In this document: in pieces, positions 1 to 9,852 of the stretch
Numbering within the stretch: the stretch's first letter is position 1
Layout of the letters: each line of letters begins with the position of its first letter
Assembly (NCBI GenBank): GCA_026120035.1
Contig: JALRME010000009.1
Location: 868,001 to 932,000, forward strand
DNA length: 64,000 nucleotides
Reading direction: 5' to 3'
Origin: Coleophoma eucalyptorum
Lineage: Eukaryota; Ascomycota; Leotiomycetes; Helotiales; Dermateaceae
Notes under the pieces: generated by a model
Told to the model about the DNA's origin: nothing
Seen by the model: the letters and a program-made list of their open reading frames with translations, nothing else
Databases searched by the model: none
Position numbers and translations under genes: made by a program

Positions 1-276
1 GCGAGCAACCACCAGCCGAGATAGGAGCGCGGGGGGAGTCTTTTTGTCAAAGGCAAGTGAGTGAGGTGATATTCAAAGCAACTCCTATTCCCGCGACCTC
101 TTCTACAACAACGCGCGTCCGCAATAATTTCTACCTCTACGATACCAAGACAGTTAGCAACTCTACCAGGCGATTCTGATCGATTCCTTTCTCCGCCAAC
201 GATCTTTTTGCAACGTGGGGCAGATTTTCTCACCTCGTCTCATACACACATCCTACATCACCACCGATCGCCCACG
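1..276. promoter_or_regulatory. 5' flank of the glutaredoxin gene
   Basis: No coding sequence is visible. The segment is pyrimidine-rich with a run of CT-rich tracts just before the ATG, as expected for a fungal promoter and 5' leader. An open frame runs back to 208 but has no ATG before 277, so it is treated as leader. Confidence 0.5.
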
Positions 277-1099
277 ATGTCGACCCTCCTCGAGATCAAG
301 ACCGAAGAAGAGTGGAATGCACACAGCTCCTCTCTGCCACCATCAACACTGCAGATCATCAACTTCCACGCCCCCTGGGCAGCACCATGCGCACAAATGA
401 CGACCGTCCTGCAAACGCTCGCCTCGCAATACCCCGTCACTTCACCACTGCAGACCTCCTGGGTTTCCATGAACGCTGAGGAGGTCATGGATGTCAGCGA
501 GGCTTTCAACGTCACTGCAGTCCCGTTCTTGGTCCTTACGCGCGGCGGTACTGTTTTGGAGGAAGTCAGTGGCAGTGATGCGACGAAGGTCCGTGAAGCT
601 ATTGAGAAGCATTCCAAGTCTGGTGCGCCTACCAACGGTGTCTCGGCGGCAACTGCTGAGAAGAGGGACTTGAGCCAGTATGCACCTACCAAGTCTGATC
701 CTGCCACTGCGCCGGCCTACAGCAGTGGAGCAGTTGAGCAGAACAAAGAGGATTTACACGCTCGTCTCACGAATTTGGTAAAGGCTGCGCCGGTTATGTT
801 GTTTATGAAGGGTGAGTTCCCATTTTAACAAGGGTGGAAAATCTGTTCTATATTGAGGATGCTGCTTGCGCTTCAGACGATTGACTGACAGCATCGTGTA
901 TAGGCACTCCATCAGCTCCACAATGTGGCTTCTCACGACAACTTGTAGCTTTACTACGTGAAAACAGCGTCAAATACGGATTCTTCAACATCCTTGCAGA
1001 CGATGAGGTGCGCCAAGGTCTGAAAGAGTTTGCAGATTGGCCAACATTCCCCCAGCTGTGGGTTGAGGGTGAGCTTGTTGGTGGCTTGGATATTGTAAG

Positions 1100-1139
<40 letters not shown>

Positions 1140-1276
1140 TCCCCATCTTGGAAGTTACAGGCAAAGAGAGGATCCAAATACTGACATTACTGTTTTTGTC
1201 ATAGGTCAAGGAAGAAGTTGCAAACGATCCAGACTTCCTGAAGCCCTTCAGCGTCACAAAGACTGCAGCTGCATGA
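277..1276 (+). CDS. Monothiol glutaredoxin with N-terminal thioredoxin domain (Grx3/Grx4 type)
   Basis: Three exons: 277-811, 904-1094, 1205-1276, giving about 265 aa. The first ATG in frame is at 277. The N-terminal half is a thioredoxin-like domain whose active site reads WAAPC, with a single cysteine and no resolving cysteine. After an acidic/Ser-rich linker comes a glutaredoxin domain whose monothiol motif CGFS is created across the first intron (G|GC, then [10 protein letters not shown]). [19 protein letters not shown] is the typical glutathione-binding region. Proteins of this architecture bind a bridging [2Fe-2S] cluster and signal iron status to regulators in the cytosol and nucleus. 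That role is family knowledge, not visible here. Both introns have GT-AG ends, and the second carries a long CA repeat. It is convergent with the next gene. Identification is secure; the paralog name (GRX3 or GRX4) is not decidable. Confidence 0.94.
1102..1138 (+). repeat. (CA)n microsatellite inside a glutaredoxin intron
   Basis: About 18 uninterrupted CA dinucleotides begin only a few bases after the 5' splice site of the second intron (intron 1095-1204). Length changes here would alter the distance between donor and branch point. Confidence 0.95.
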
Positions 1277-1824
1277 ACAACCACCAAGTCCTGTAAGAGC
1301 GATCACCACAGGGACAAGAACTAAGCGAAGGTTGAGCAGAAGGAACCCAGCCCCCCGAGGATCAGAGACAAAAGTACAACCAATTTAATTCATTAGATAG
1401 ATGCCATGGCACTTAGGCTGTTCGAAACAAAAATATCTCCGTTGGTTTCACAACAAGTGATGGACTGGGCGGCGTGGGAATTGTAAATCTGACGGACATG
1501 CATTTCTTGAGGGGCAAACATGCAAATTGTTGAATAAACAGTTCTCTTGCGAAGTGAATTAGCAAAGGGTATTAGATTGATAGCAGAAAAGTTGAAAATC
1601 AACTCGAGAATCATAAGCTAGCAACTACAAACTATTTCTAAGAATCATATGAAGAAAAGGCTTACTTTGAGGCTCTGATGAAGTGGCTCTTGTTGATATC
1701 ATGATTCGTATTCGAAGATAATTATCTGGCCATCTATCCATCCATATACTTTACCCTTCTATAAATATGCACAAAACCTTGCCCTCCCTTCACCATTCCC
1801 AAAGTTTATAAGTCCTGCCTTTTT
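1277..1824. other. Convergent 3' intergenic region
   Basis: Lies between the ends of two convergent genes and contains AT-rich sequence that presumably holds both 3' UTRs. No supported gene or repeat is seen. Confidence 0.5.
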
Positions 1825-2901
1825 CTAAGCCTTCTTTGCAACGCCATCTCTCTCAAGACATTTATCTGTGTAAAAGTCTAAACCAGCTTCAACTCTAAGC
1901 GTACCAAACATGGAACTGCTATCCAGTTGTCTACCCTCTGGAACAAGCGTCGTAGCCTTCTCCATGTGCTTCAACGCAACCTCGCTGACCTCCAAGCGAC
2001 ATCCAGCCTTCTCTGCGCAGTTCAAGGCATGTCTTGCATCCTTCATGGCAAGCTGGACATCAAAGCCAGCCTTGCCACCAACCTCGGGGGCATAATTGCC
2101 AGATGTGAGGCGCTTGCTGTAACTCTCAAGCACGGGGCCAAACATGTCGCCGATCATGGTCTCGAGGATCTCAGAGCCCAGACCAGTCTTGGTAGCAAAT
2201 ACGTGTGCTTCGCTGATGACTTCCATGAAGGATACCACACAGATGTTACCTGCGATCTTAAGAAGGGAAGACTGTGAGACGACTTCACCCATGCTGATAA
2301 CTGAGCGACCCATAACGTCCTTGAGATAAGGTGCGATCTTGCTTGTTGCGCTTGAGGGGCCGGCGACCACAAATATTAACTTTCCTGCCTCAGCCATAGG
2401 GGAGGCTCCAAAGACGGGTGCTGGGGCGGTATGTTAGTTTTGAGATTTAGGGCTTAGCGGAACGAGAAGATAATTACCAGCAACGAATTGTCCACCTGCG
2501 GCTGAGATCTTTTCTGCTACTGCAACGGAAGTGTCTGGGTGGACGGTTGAACAGTCGACATAGATCTTATCTTTGACACCAGCACTGATGATTTCATCTG
2601 CTGTAGCGTGTAAAACTGCATCATTGCTAACCTAGATTCATTGTTAGTCACCATCTTCCTCTATTGTCTTTAGGAAAGTTATTCTTACGCAAGAGAATAT
2701 AATTTCAGACTTCTTAGTCACTTCCGTAACACTTGTGACAGCAACTCCTCCTAAAGCATCAAGTGGCTCACCACGTGAGATTGTTCGGTTTGTGTAGATT
2801 AATGCTGGTGCGGAAACAGAGGTGAGGTATTTCTGGAGGTTCTTGGCCATGCCAATACCCATTGATCCTAGACCAATCCATCCTACTTGAGTTTGTGCCA
2901 T
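1825..2901 (-). CDS. NAD(P)-dependent 3-hydroxyisobutyrate dehydrogenase-like protein
   Basis: Three exons on the minus strand: 2901-2689, 2631-2478, 2420-1825, joined in phase to 320 aa. The start MAQTQVGWIGLGSMGIGMA opens directly into a Rossmann nucleotide-binding motif (GxGxxG, residues about 10-15). DCSTVHPDTS matches the family's substrate-binding DxST motif. APVFGASPMAEAGKL corresponds to the glycine-rich APVSGG-type segment but is divergent. A KDARHAL segment carries the conserved lysine region of the C-terminal helical domain. The family (beta-hydroxyacid dehydrogenases, 6PGDH_NAD-binding) oxidises small 3-hydroxyacids or reduces succinate-semialdehyde-like compounds. The substrate cannot be told from sequence. 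Length is slightly above the usual 290-310 aa. Introns are 57 nt each and standard. Confidence 0.88.
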
Positions 2902-5239
2902 TTTGATAATGAATTGTCAATAAAGAAGCGTAACAAGGTAGTATGAAAAAATCTAAGAAGTCAGGGAACATGAAAAAAAAAAAATACAATTGCAAATGAG
3001 ACAGCCTGTAACACTTATTATTATACTTATTATCGCGGTCAACTTTTGGAGTGACTACTACTGACACGCCTGTAGTGGGAATACGGCATTGCATGGCCGG
3101 CCTAAGATAGGCAAAAGTATCCTCGATCCCGACTTGATAGAATTATTCGATACTATTTGTCCACCTGCGGCATCCAAATCCGTGGCCAGACGGCGCCGAG
3201 TACGGAGCGTGCGGGATCCTTGGGCAGCTAACGCGCGAATTCTCGGAATCCGCTTGGATGGACCGAAGAGGTGCTGTATTTGTTTTGTCGCATTATGGAA
3301 TAATGACCCGCGAAACAATGGCCAAAGGACGAGTAAAGCGTGGTGGAGCTCCACAATTAAAATGCCAATCGTGAGTGTTGTAAACTAAAGTTGAGCATCT
3401 CCATGTTTTGGCCGTTAAAGGTCAGCAAAGTCACCAACTTGGACCAGTCATCATCATCTCTTCACCACTTTTGACTTCCCACCCAGTTCTCTGCAATAAT
3501 CATCTCAACTGGATCATGAAACTTGGGCCTGGAAGAGTTGGCCTTGACACTTCGCTCACATCATGTTATCCTTCGTTCTTCGCATTCCTCGATAAGATAG
3601 ATGGTTATGCTCGACGATTCATCTGCCAGTGTTGTCTGCAAGTACGGCCACAACTACAAGCATAAGCCTCAATAGTGGCATTTTGAAGCTTCTGATTGAT
3701 CGGAAGTGACAATACTCAACGCTCAGAAATATACTTGCTCGAACTCGACCGTGCGATAAAGGACAAAACTGGACATCAGGTATACAATTCTGAGAAGAAT
3801 CCCGAAATCGAATACCCAGCAAGCAATGCACGCTGTCACCGTCGGCTGACTGCCTAGCTGTCTCAATGCCATGCATATCTTGTGGTCATCATGATAGACT
3901 TTGAGCCATGCTGTATGGTCATGTGGAACTGCTAACACACAAACCCTGGAGAATCGCAGATGATTGATTACACGTGATCTGGCCTTACGGGATGTTTTCA
4001 ATAATGTCTATATGCAAAACTCGTCATATTGGGAGGCGTAAGCTGGAAGGGATGAGATCTCGGGAATGCAGGCCACCGTATTTCAAGTATCGACATTGTT
4101 TCTGACATGTTCAACTTTTGCGAATACCGATACCAATTGCTTGAAAGAGACACAGGAATTGAGTTCACGACCAGAATCCAAGAAAAAAGCTTTTGTCTGC
4201 ATCGAGCCAAGCCGGGAACCACGGCTGATTAGAGCAGAGCGAGAAAATAAGCCTTCCTTAGTCGAGAGAGTCTGCATCGGATTCGTGCACATCTCAACGC
4301 TCTCAAAGGTCCCTGGTCAGTTCCCAGCACGAAAGTCTCAAAGGAGCAGAAGCGTCAGCTCGATGGGCTTCCGAGGCGAGGTTGGCAATTAAAACAACTC
4401 ATACATCCTACGTAGATCATGAGCCCACAGAAGAAAACTAAAGGTGGCTGAGGCGCAAACGTCTTCTGTGGCGGGAATATGACTGGCTTGCGACTCGATA
4501 GCGAGGAGAGCATTGCGCTGCAGAGGGAAGGCTGTGCAGCAACATAACCTGGCGCGGCGGGATTGATTGATCTATGGCTGATGGCTCTCGCGCAGAAAGA
4601 GATCTATCCATGTAACCTCACCCGGCCCTCTAGATGTGAAGGAAATAGATTTGCCTCACTTGCATCGCATTGCAGCCAGACCGTAGCAGCTAGAGCTATG
4701 ACCGCGCGTGTAGCGTCGAGGCGTCGATAGAATGGTACAGTAGTAAAAGGATCCGAGTCGAGCAATGTGGCGTAGCTCTCGCCGTTTTGTGCAGTAATGA
4801 TTCGTTGTCGTGGCTGTTCAGAAGGAAGAAATAGCTGGATGATCAAGTTAGAAAAGGGAGACCCCTCGCCCTCTTCCTCGTTCCCTTCTTGGCACTTTGA
4901 CACACTTGCGCGAGACATCAGTTGTTTGGGCTCCATCTTATTTCCTACTGCTCCCGTCTTCCACTTTCCTCTACATTACCACCCACCTGCCATTCTACCT
5001 CCCACAAAGACCACCACTTCATCCTTTGTGCATTGAACAATCCTAATTACCGTAAGTTATCCACCTGACATCATCATCACATCACTACAGTGAGACCCAA
5101 CGTCTACCTATCACTCTGCGCCGGCAGCCGTGTTTATCCACTCGTTTCATCGACCTCGAGGCTAATCATCAATCTTTCTTCATCTTCACAGGCACCGCGC
5201 ATTCTCCATCTACATACATCTACATACAAACCAGCAAAG
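2902..5239. other. 2.3-kb intergenic region
   Basis: Open frames of about 100 codons occur on both strands (for example 3089-3388 and 4066-4392), but none shows a recognisable domain, a continuing exon or a good start context, so I do not call a gene. The segment separates two divergently transcribed genes and should hold both promoters. A palindromic CACGTG box lies near 3972. Confidence 0.4.
5051..5190 (+). promoter_or_regulatory. Possible 5'-UTR intron of the CYSTM-like gene
   Basis: A perfect GTAAGT donor follows ATTACC at about 5051. Acceptors exist at CACTACAG (about 5089) and CTTCACAG (about 5190), about 50 bases before the ATG. Removing either would leave a pyrimidine-rich leader. 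This is inferred from splice consensus only. Confidence 0.35.
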
Positions 5240-5800
5240 ATGTCTAACCAAGGATACTACGGAGGACAACCACAACAAGGCTACCCGCCACAACAGGGAG
5301 GCTATGGAGCACCACAGCCCGGTTACCCTCAACAGGTACGATACCGCCTTTCCTCCTGACCGTGAAGGCCCATGGCATCGATCAAGTTAATCGCATTGCC
5401 CATATCGCTTTTCTCGACTCCCCCGATTCCAGATGTGAAGAGGGCAATGGTTCAAGAAGCAAGAAGTTGACGTGTTTTCTCTACGCAGGCATACGCACCA
5501 CCAGGACAACAAGGTTACTACCAACAAGGCCCACCACCAATGCAGTATCAACAGGCACCACCACAGCGTGCCAGCGGTGGAGGCGGAGGAGGATGTCTGA
5601 CTGCTTGTTTGGCAGCATTGTGCTGTTGTTGCGTTGCTGAAGAAGGGTAAGTTGTTCGATCCTATCTCGGACTGTTCTCTGGACTCCCAATCCGGATGCA
5701 CCAAAGAACGCCTTTCTACGAATCAGACAGAAGCTAACTTTCCGATAATAGTTGCGAAGCTTGCGCCGACTGCGCCGAGTGCTGTGAGGGATGCTGCTAA
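5240..5800 (+). CDS. Small PQ-rich protein with cysteine-rich C-terminal (CYSTM-like) module
   Basis: Three exons: 5240-5335, 5489-5646, 5752-5800, giving 100 aa. Residues 1-55 are Gln/Gly/Pro/Tyr repeats (QGYYGGQPQQGYPPQQGGYG), followed by a Gly run and then a hydrophobic cysteine-rich stretch (CLTACLAALCCCC). A final 16-residue tail encoded by its own exon adds seven more cysteines. The layout of a low-complexity PQ-rich head plus a C-terminal Cys-rich membrane-associated helix is that of the eukaryotic CYSTM family, linked in the literature to stress tolerance and metal resistance. The second intron ends in AATAG and restores the frame with GG|T. Total cysteines number 13, all in the last 45 residues. 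Biochemical function is unknown. Confidence 0.8.
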
Positions 5801-6546
5801 GCGCATCGCATCCAGCCACACGAATCTAGTCGACTTTCGATCGCTTCAAAGCAAATCCAGAAACGAATTTGTTTTGAGAAATCGCAGAATGAACGTGGAT
5901 CCGAAAGATTTGGAGGAGGATTTAGAGGGGCGATTCGAAAGAGAGGACATGAAACCGGCAAAATAAGTCCACCTTTCGAGAATAATTGTAAATGCGCCCA
6001 CGCATGACGCGGCATATACGCAACGATCAACTTCTGCCTGCAAGCTTACCTGTTATTCTTTCTGTCTGGTCTAGCGGGATGGCGGGCTGTTAAGCAGGCG
6101 GTTTCAAAATGGGGGATAATTCTGGATTGTCCTTGCTCCTGGAACTTGGGCTCATTCTTCAATCGGTCGAATGCGTTTCTCTCTTTCCCTTTTCCTTGTG
6201 TTTTTGATCCATGTCAGCAAGCTTGCTGGAACATGGCTGCTTTTCCTTGCTCGTCTTTCTTTGTCCTTGTCTTCGAAACTCTGCAGCATGAGATGCGGGA
6301 ATCTACCTACCTACCGTTGTAGTCTAATAAATGAAATTACCCCTTAAAGATTGTTTTGTCAAGTGAATGATAAGACTGGTGCATAAGGTCTCTTTATCTC
6401 CATTTTGACTATCTACACACAAAACACCTTGAAATATTGATAAGTTACCCTTTGGATATGGTCTTTTTGTAGCCCTCATCCTCTCCAATCTTGCCACTGA
6501 AGTGTATCCGCTCTGCATATACTTCTTGATCCAATGCGTAACATGC
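5801..6546. other. Convergent 3' intergenic region
   Basis: Lies between convergent stops and contains T-rich stretches likely to be 3' UTR and polyadenylation signals. No gene, RNA or repeat could be supported. Confidence 0.5.
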
Positions 6547-9167
6547 TCACTGGTCGAGTTGCACATAGTTGGCAGGGAAGAGACCTGATTTGCCGTTCTG
6601 GTGACCAAACCACCAGTCTTCATCAGGGAATTCCTAGTTTCTAATTAGTTATTTATTCTTTGACTAGAATGAAATTACTCACCAAATCTGTGATCGTAGT
6701 GCCTTCAGCAAAGCTCAGCTCGTTGTCCTCTGCGGCTTCATAATCGTAAATGCTTGTGGCAGTTGGTCCAGCTGGCGCGGCTGCCGCTGCTGCTGGAGGA
6801 GGTGGAGGAGGTCCTGATGTCTCAGCGGGGACCTCTTCTTCTTCATCACCACCTTCGACAAGCTCAACATAGTTACTCGGGAAGAGACCACTCTCGCCTT
6901 TAGCGTTAGTGCCCATCCACCAGTCTTCGTCAACCATTTCAATGTTTGTGACATATTCGCCCTCCACAAGCTCCAACTCGTTGTCCTCTGCCTTCTCATA
7001 ATCATATTGAGCAACTGCACGTTTACCACCACTGTTAGATGATGATGCTGCTGCTGCGGTAACCGCCGCAGCACCAAAGGATGCTGCTGCTACAGCCACA
7101 CCGGCACCCCGAGCTGGATCATGTCCAGCGGGCTCCTCGGTAAGTTCATCTTCATGAGGAACACCAACTTGCGGAATTGCTGGGGGTGGGTTTCGCTCCT
7201 CAGGAGCTTCCATCTCAGGTTCCTTGCTTCGTGCAACCGGCATGGCGATTCGTACTGGGGATACATCTCGTGCTTCTGGAGTTGGTGGTGTAGGAGAGCG
7301 TTGCACACGGGGCGGCGGTGGAATGTTGGGGCCGTCTTGCTCCTCATCCTCCTCATCCGGTGTTTGTTGGGCAGGGAGCCCAGGCATAGGTACACCTCCG
7401 GTTGGCCGGCTGGAGGCATTGATTGGTGGTGGAGGTGGTGTTTGTTCTCCGGTTGTTGTCCTAGGGAGAGCTGGTGCGCCCATTGGTGCACCGCCCTGAA
7501 ATCTATCTTTGAGGGCACCAATTCCGCCCGCGGGCGATGCTGGTGCTTCAGCTTCGGCTTCTTCTTCACCCGTACCGGTCCCAGAACGGCCAGTAGAATG
7601 GATGGCAACAGGGCCCCATGATTTGCCAGTATAACCACTCTTCCATTCTCCTCCACCACTCTTTTGACTTGCCATTGGTGATGTCATGCCTGGCGATACG
7701 ACACTAGGCGAAGTGCTGCCTGCGCCACTGAGACCCCTTTCTCTTGCTTTCTTCGCAGCCCATTGCTGAGCCGGTGTCATACCGTTATCGTCAGCGAAGG
7801 TACGGCTTGCTGCACCAACTGGAGCAGGAGCAGCTACACTGGGTGCAGATTGTAATCCAAATTGCCCAGGTGTTGGAGCCTTGGTACCAGTGAAATTGGC
7901 ACTAGCACCAAACTTGTTTGCAACCTTTGGCTTAGGTAGAGTTGTCAATCGTTCTGACTGGCTAAACGCAGCAGATCGTTCGGCCAATGACTTCTTTGGC
8001 TCGTCATCTATGTTGTCTGTAGCAGGTGCAGCATCGGAAGGCTTTTGTGCCCTCGCTCTGATGGCCGCAATATCAACTTTCCCTACCGGCTCATAGGCTC
8101 CCTTAACAATGGTCGGTCTGTCGTCGTTATTCTTTGCCTGGGCACGTAGGGCTGCAATATCGACCTTTCCAATTGGTTGGTAGCCGCCCTTAACCACATT
8201 ACCTTCGTCTTGAGGTGCGCGGCTGCTGCCATTGAATCTAGATGGCTCTTGCGGCTGTTTGGTCAACTCGGCCATATTGACCTTAGTCGGCTTATAAGCT
8301 GGCGCAACTTTCTCAAGTTGTGATCTTGTCACTTGAGGCGCATCTACACCCCATCCGTCTTCGTCCACTTGGCTGTCTCCTTGTCCAGCTCTTGTCCTTG
8401 AGCTTGCTAGGGGGTTGAAGCTACCTGCTCCGCTCGATCGAGTTGGGTTGAATGCCGGTTTGGAAGCCACCGGTGGTGGGGGACCAGATGATGAAGGAGG
8501 CGGGGCTGATCCAGCAGAATACTTTGCGCCTGAAGCAGCTTCGACTTTAGAGATGATGCTCTCAGGGGTGAGGTCGCGATCGGATCGAGCAGTAATCTGA
8601 ACATGATAGCCCTTTGGAGCAAGTTAGTACTAGACCAGCAAATAATCTCGAGTTGAGTTCCCTACATGTAAGATCTTTGATACAGCTGCGAGATGGCTGG
8701 TGAAGTAGCCTTTCGTTCGTTCTGGTACACCCTCTCCGCACTAGATATTGTTTCAGCTTCATGAAAACCCATCCATTTTCTATTAAACATACCCAGCCGA
8801 TAAGTGCATATTTTGGAAGGGTTGTGTTTGGGTCCTTGACCTTCACAAAGGCGAATTGAACGCGGCCTTCAGAGAAGTCCTCAATGAGGTCGACCAGCTC
8901 CCCCTCTACGAAGCAGACATCAGCATACTATACACAATTTTGCGACACTGACTACATACCACCTGTGCTTTGAACCTTGAGCACACTCTCCTTCCCACCA
9001 CTGTCTTGCTGGAAGGCATTCACCAGAGGGGCGGAAACAGAGAAGAGGGCCCATTGCCCATAGGTTGAGGAGCTAGCGGCAGGACCGGAAGGTGCTGGCG
9101 AATTGACAACACCTTGGTAGGAGGATTTGATTGAGGGACCATTTGTAGAGGTATTCAGAGTGGCCAT
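6547..9167 (-). CDS. ABP1: Actin-binding protein Abp1/drebrin-like, ADF-H domain plus two SH3 domains
   Basis: Five exons on the minus strand: 9167-8960, 8905-8793, 8740-8666, 8611-6683, 6633-6547, all in phase, 803 aa. Residues 1 to about 145 form an ADF-homology domain (ALFSVSAPLVNAF, FAFVKVKDPNTTLPKYALIGW, CGEGVPERTKGYFTSHLAAV). The middle is disordered, with proline runs and three copies of a short YxPxxKVDIAA(L/I)-like repeat. An acidic tryptophan motif (DEDGWG) near residue 185 resembles Arp2/3-binding acidic motifs. Two SH3 domains close the protein at about 662-716 (YDYEKAEDNELELVEGEYV, DEDWWMG) and 749-803 (YDYEAAEDNELSF, PDEDWWFG, GLFPANYV). The last SH3 domain is completed only by the final 28-codon exon. 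Abp1 acts at cortical actin patches in endocytosis. The ATG at 9167 is chosen because the ADF-H domain follows it; an upstream in-frame region lacks homology. It shares a divergent promoter with the next gene. Confidence 0.93.
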
Positions 9168-9852
9168 TTTGTCCTGACCACACAATCTCAAGAGGTTGTG
9201 AGGAAATAGATTCTTGGTGTTCGTAAAGGCACTCCGTGTTGCCTGCTGGGAACTCGCAGCTGGTGTCCAGGTAGCAAGCATGGAGCAGAGCGTCAACCGT
9301 CATAGCCTCACAGCCGCATTGCGCTTACCAAAACAAGCTTAGGCGTCCCTCCCATTCCCCGCGACACCGCTCAGCCAATGATTCCATGAGGCGGGCGAAG
9401 AACACCTTCAAGCAGATTTCAGAACCATCCCTTCTCCACATTCAAGGAGAGACCGAGTACATAACTCAGCTTCTTCCTGCTCTAGACCTGACGCGTCTCC
9501 CTCCAGATTCCTCTTGTCTCCGTCCACCCTCAGTTCTCTCGCGCTCTGGCAGCGAACATCTGTCTCTGTTTGCCTTGTGTTGCGATCTCCATCTATGGTT
9601 GTGTCTTGTCTCCCTCACCATTACTTCGTCGTCATCATCAGCAGATTCCTTTAACAAATCTGCTTCGATTTGGCAATCGCATAGCAACACCCGATGTATC
9701 TCTCTCGCAATTTCCTGTCCATATGACAAGTGTTACTTGCTTTTCTTGTCCTCCTTCTTTTTCATTAATGCTGGGAGAAGTTTAAGCTCGCAACAGGCTT
9801 CCCTCCACCTTCAGCGCAGTCCTAATCTTTAAAGCTCCCTGTCTTGCATATA
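9168..9852. promoter_or_regulatory. Shared divergent promoter, Abp1 gene and F-box/zinc-finger gene
   Basis: 685 bp separate the two divergent start codons. The right half is strongly pyrimidine-rich on the plus strand (long TCT/CTC tracts between about 9430 and 9800), typical of fungal transcription start regions. No clear TATA box is seen. Open frames here lack family signals. Confidence 0.55.

Noticed and set aside
3089..3388. 99-codon open frame with basic composition
   Set aside because: No domain, no neighbouring exons, and the opposite strand is equally open. Treated as chance.
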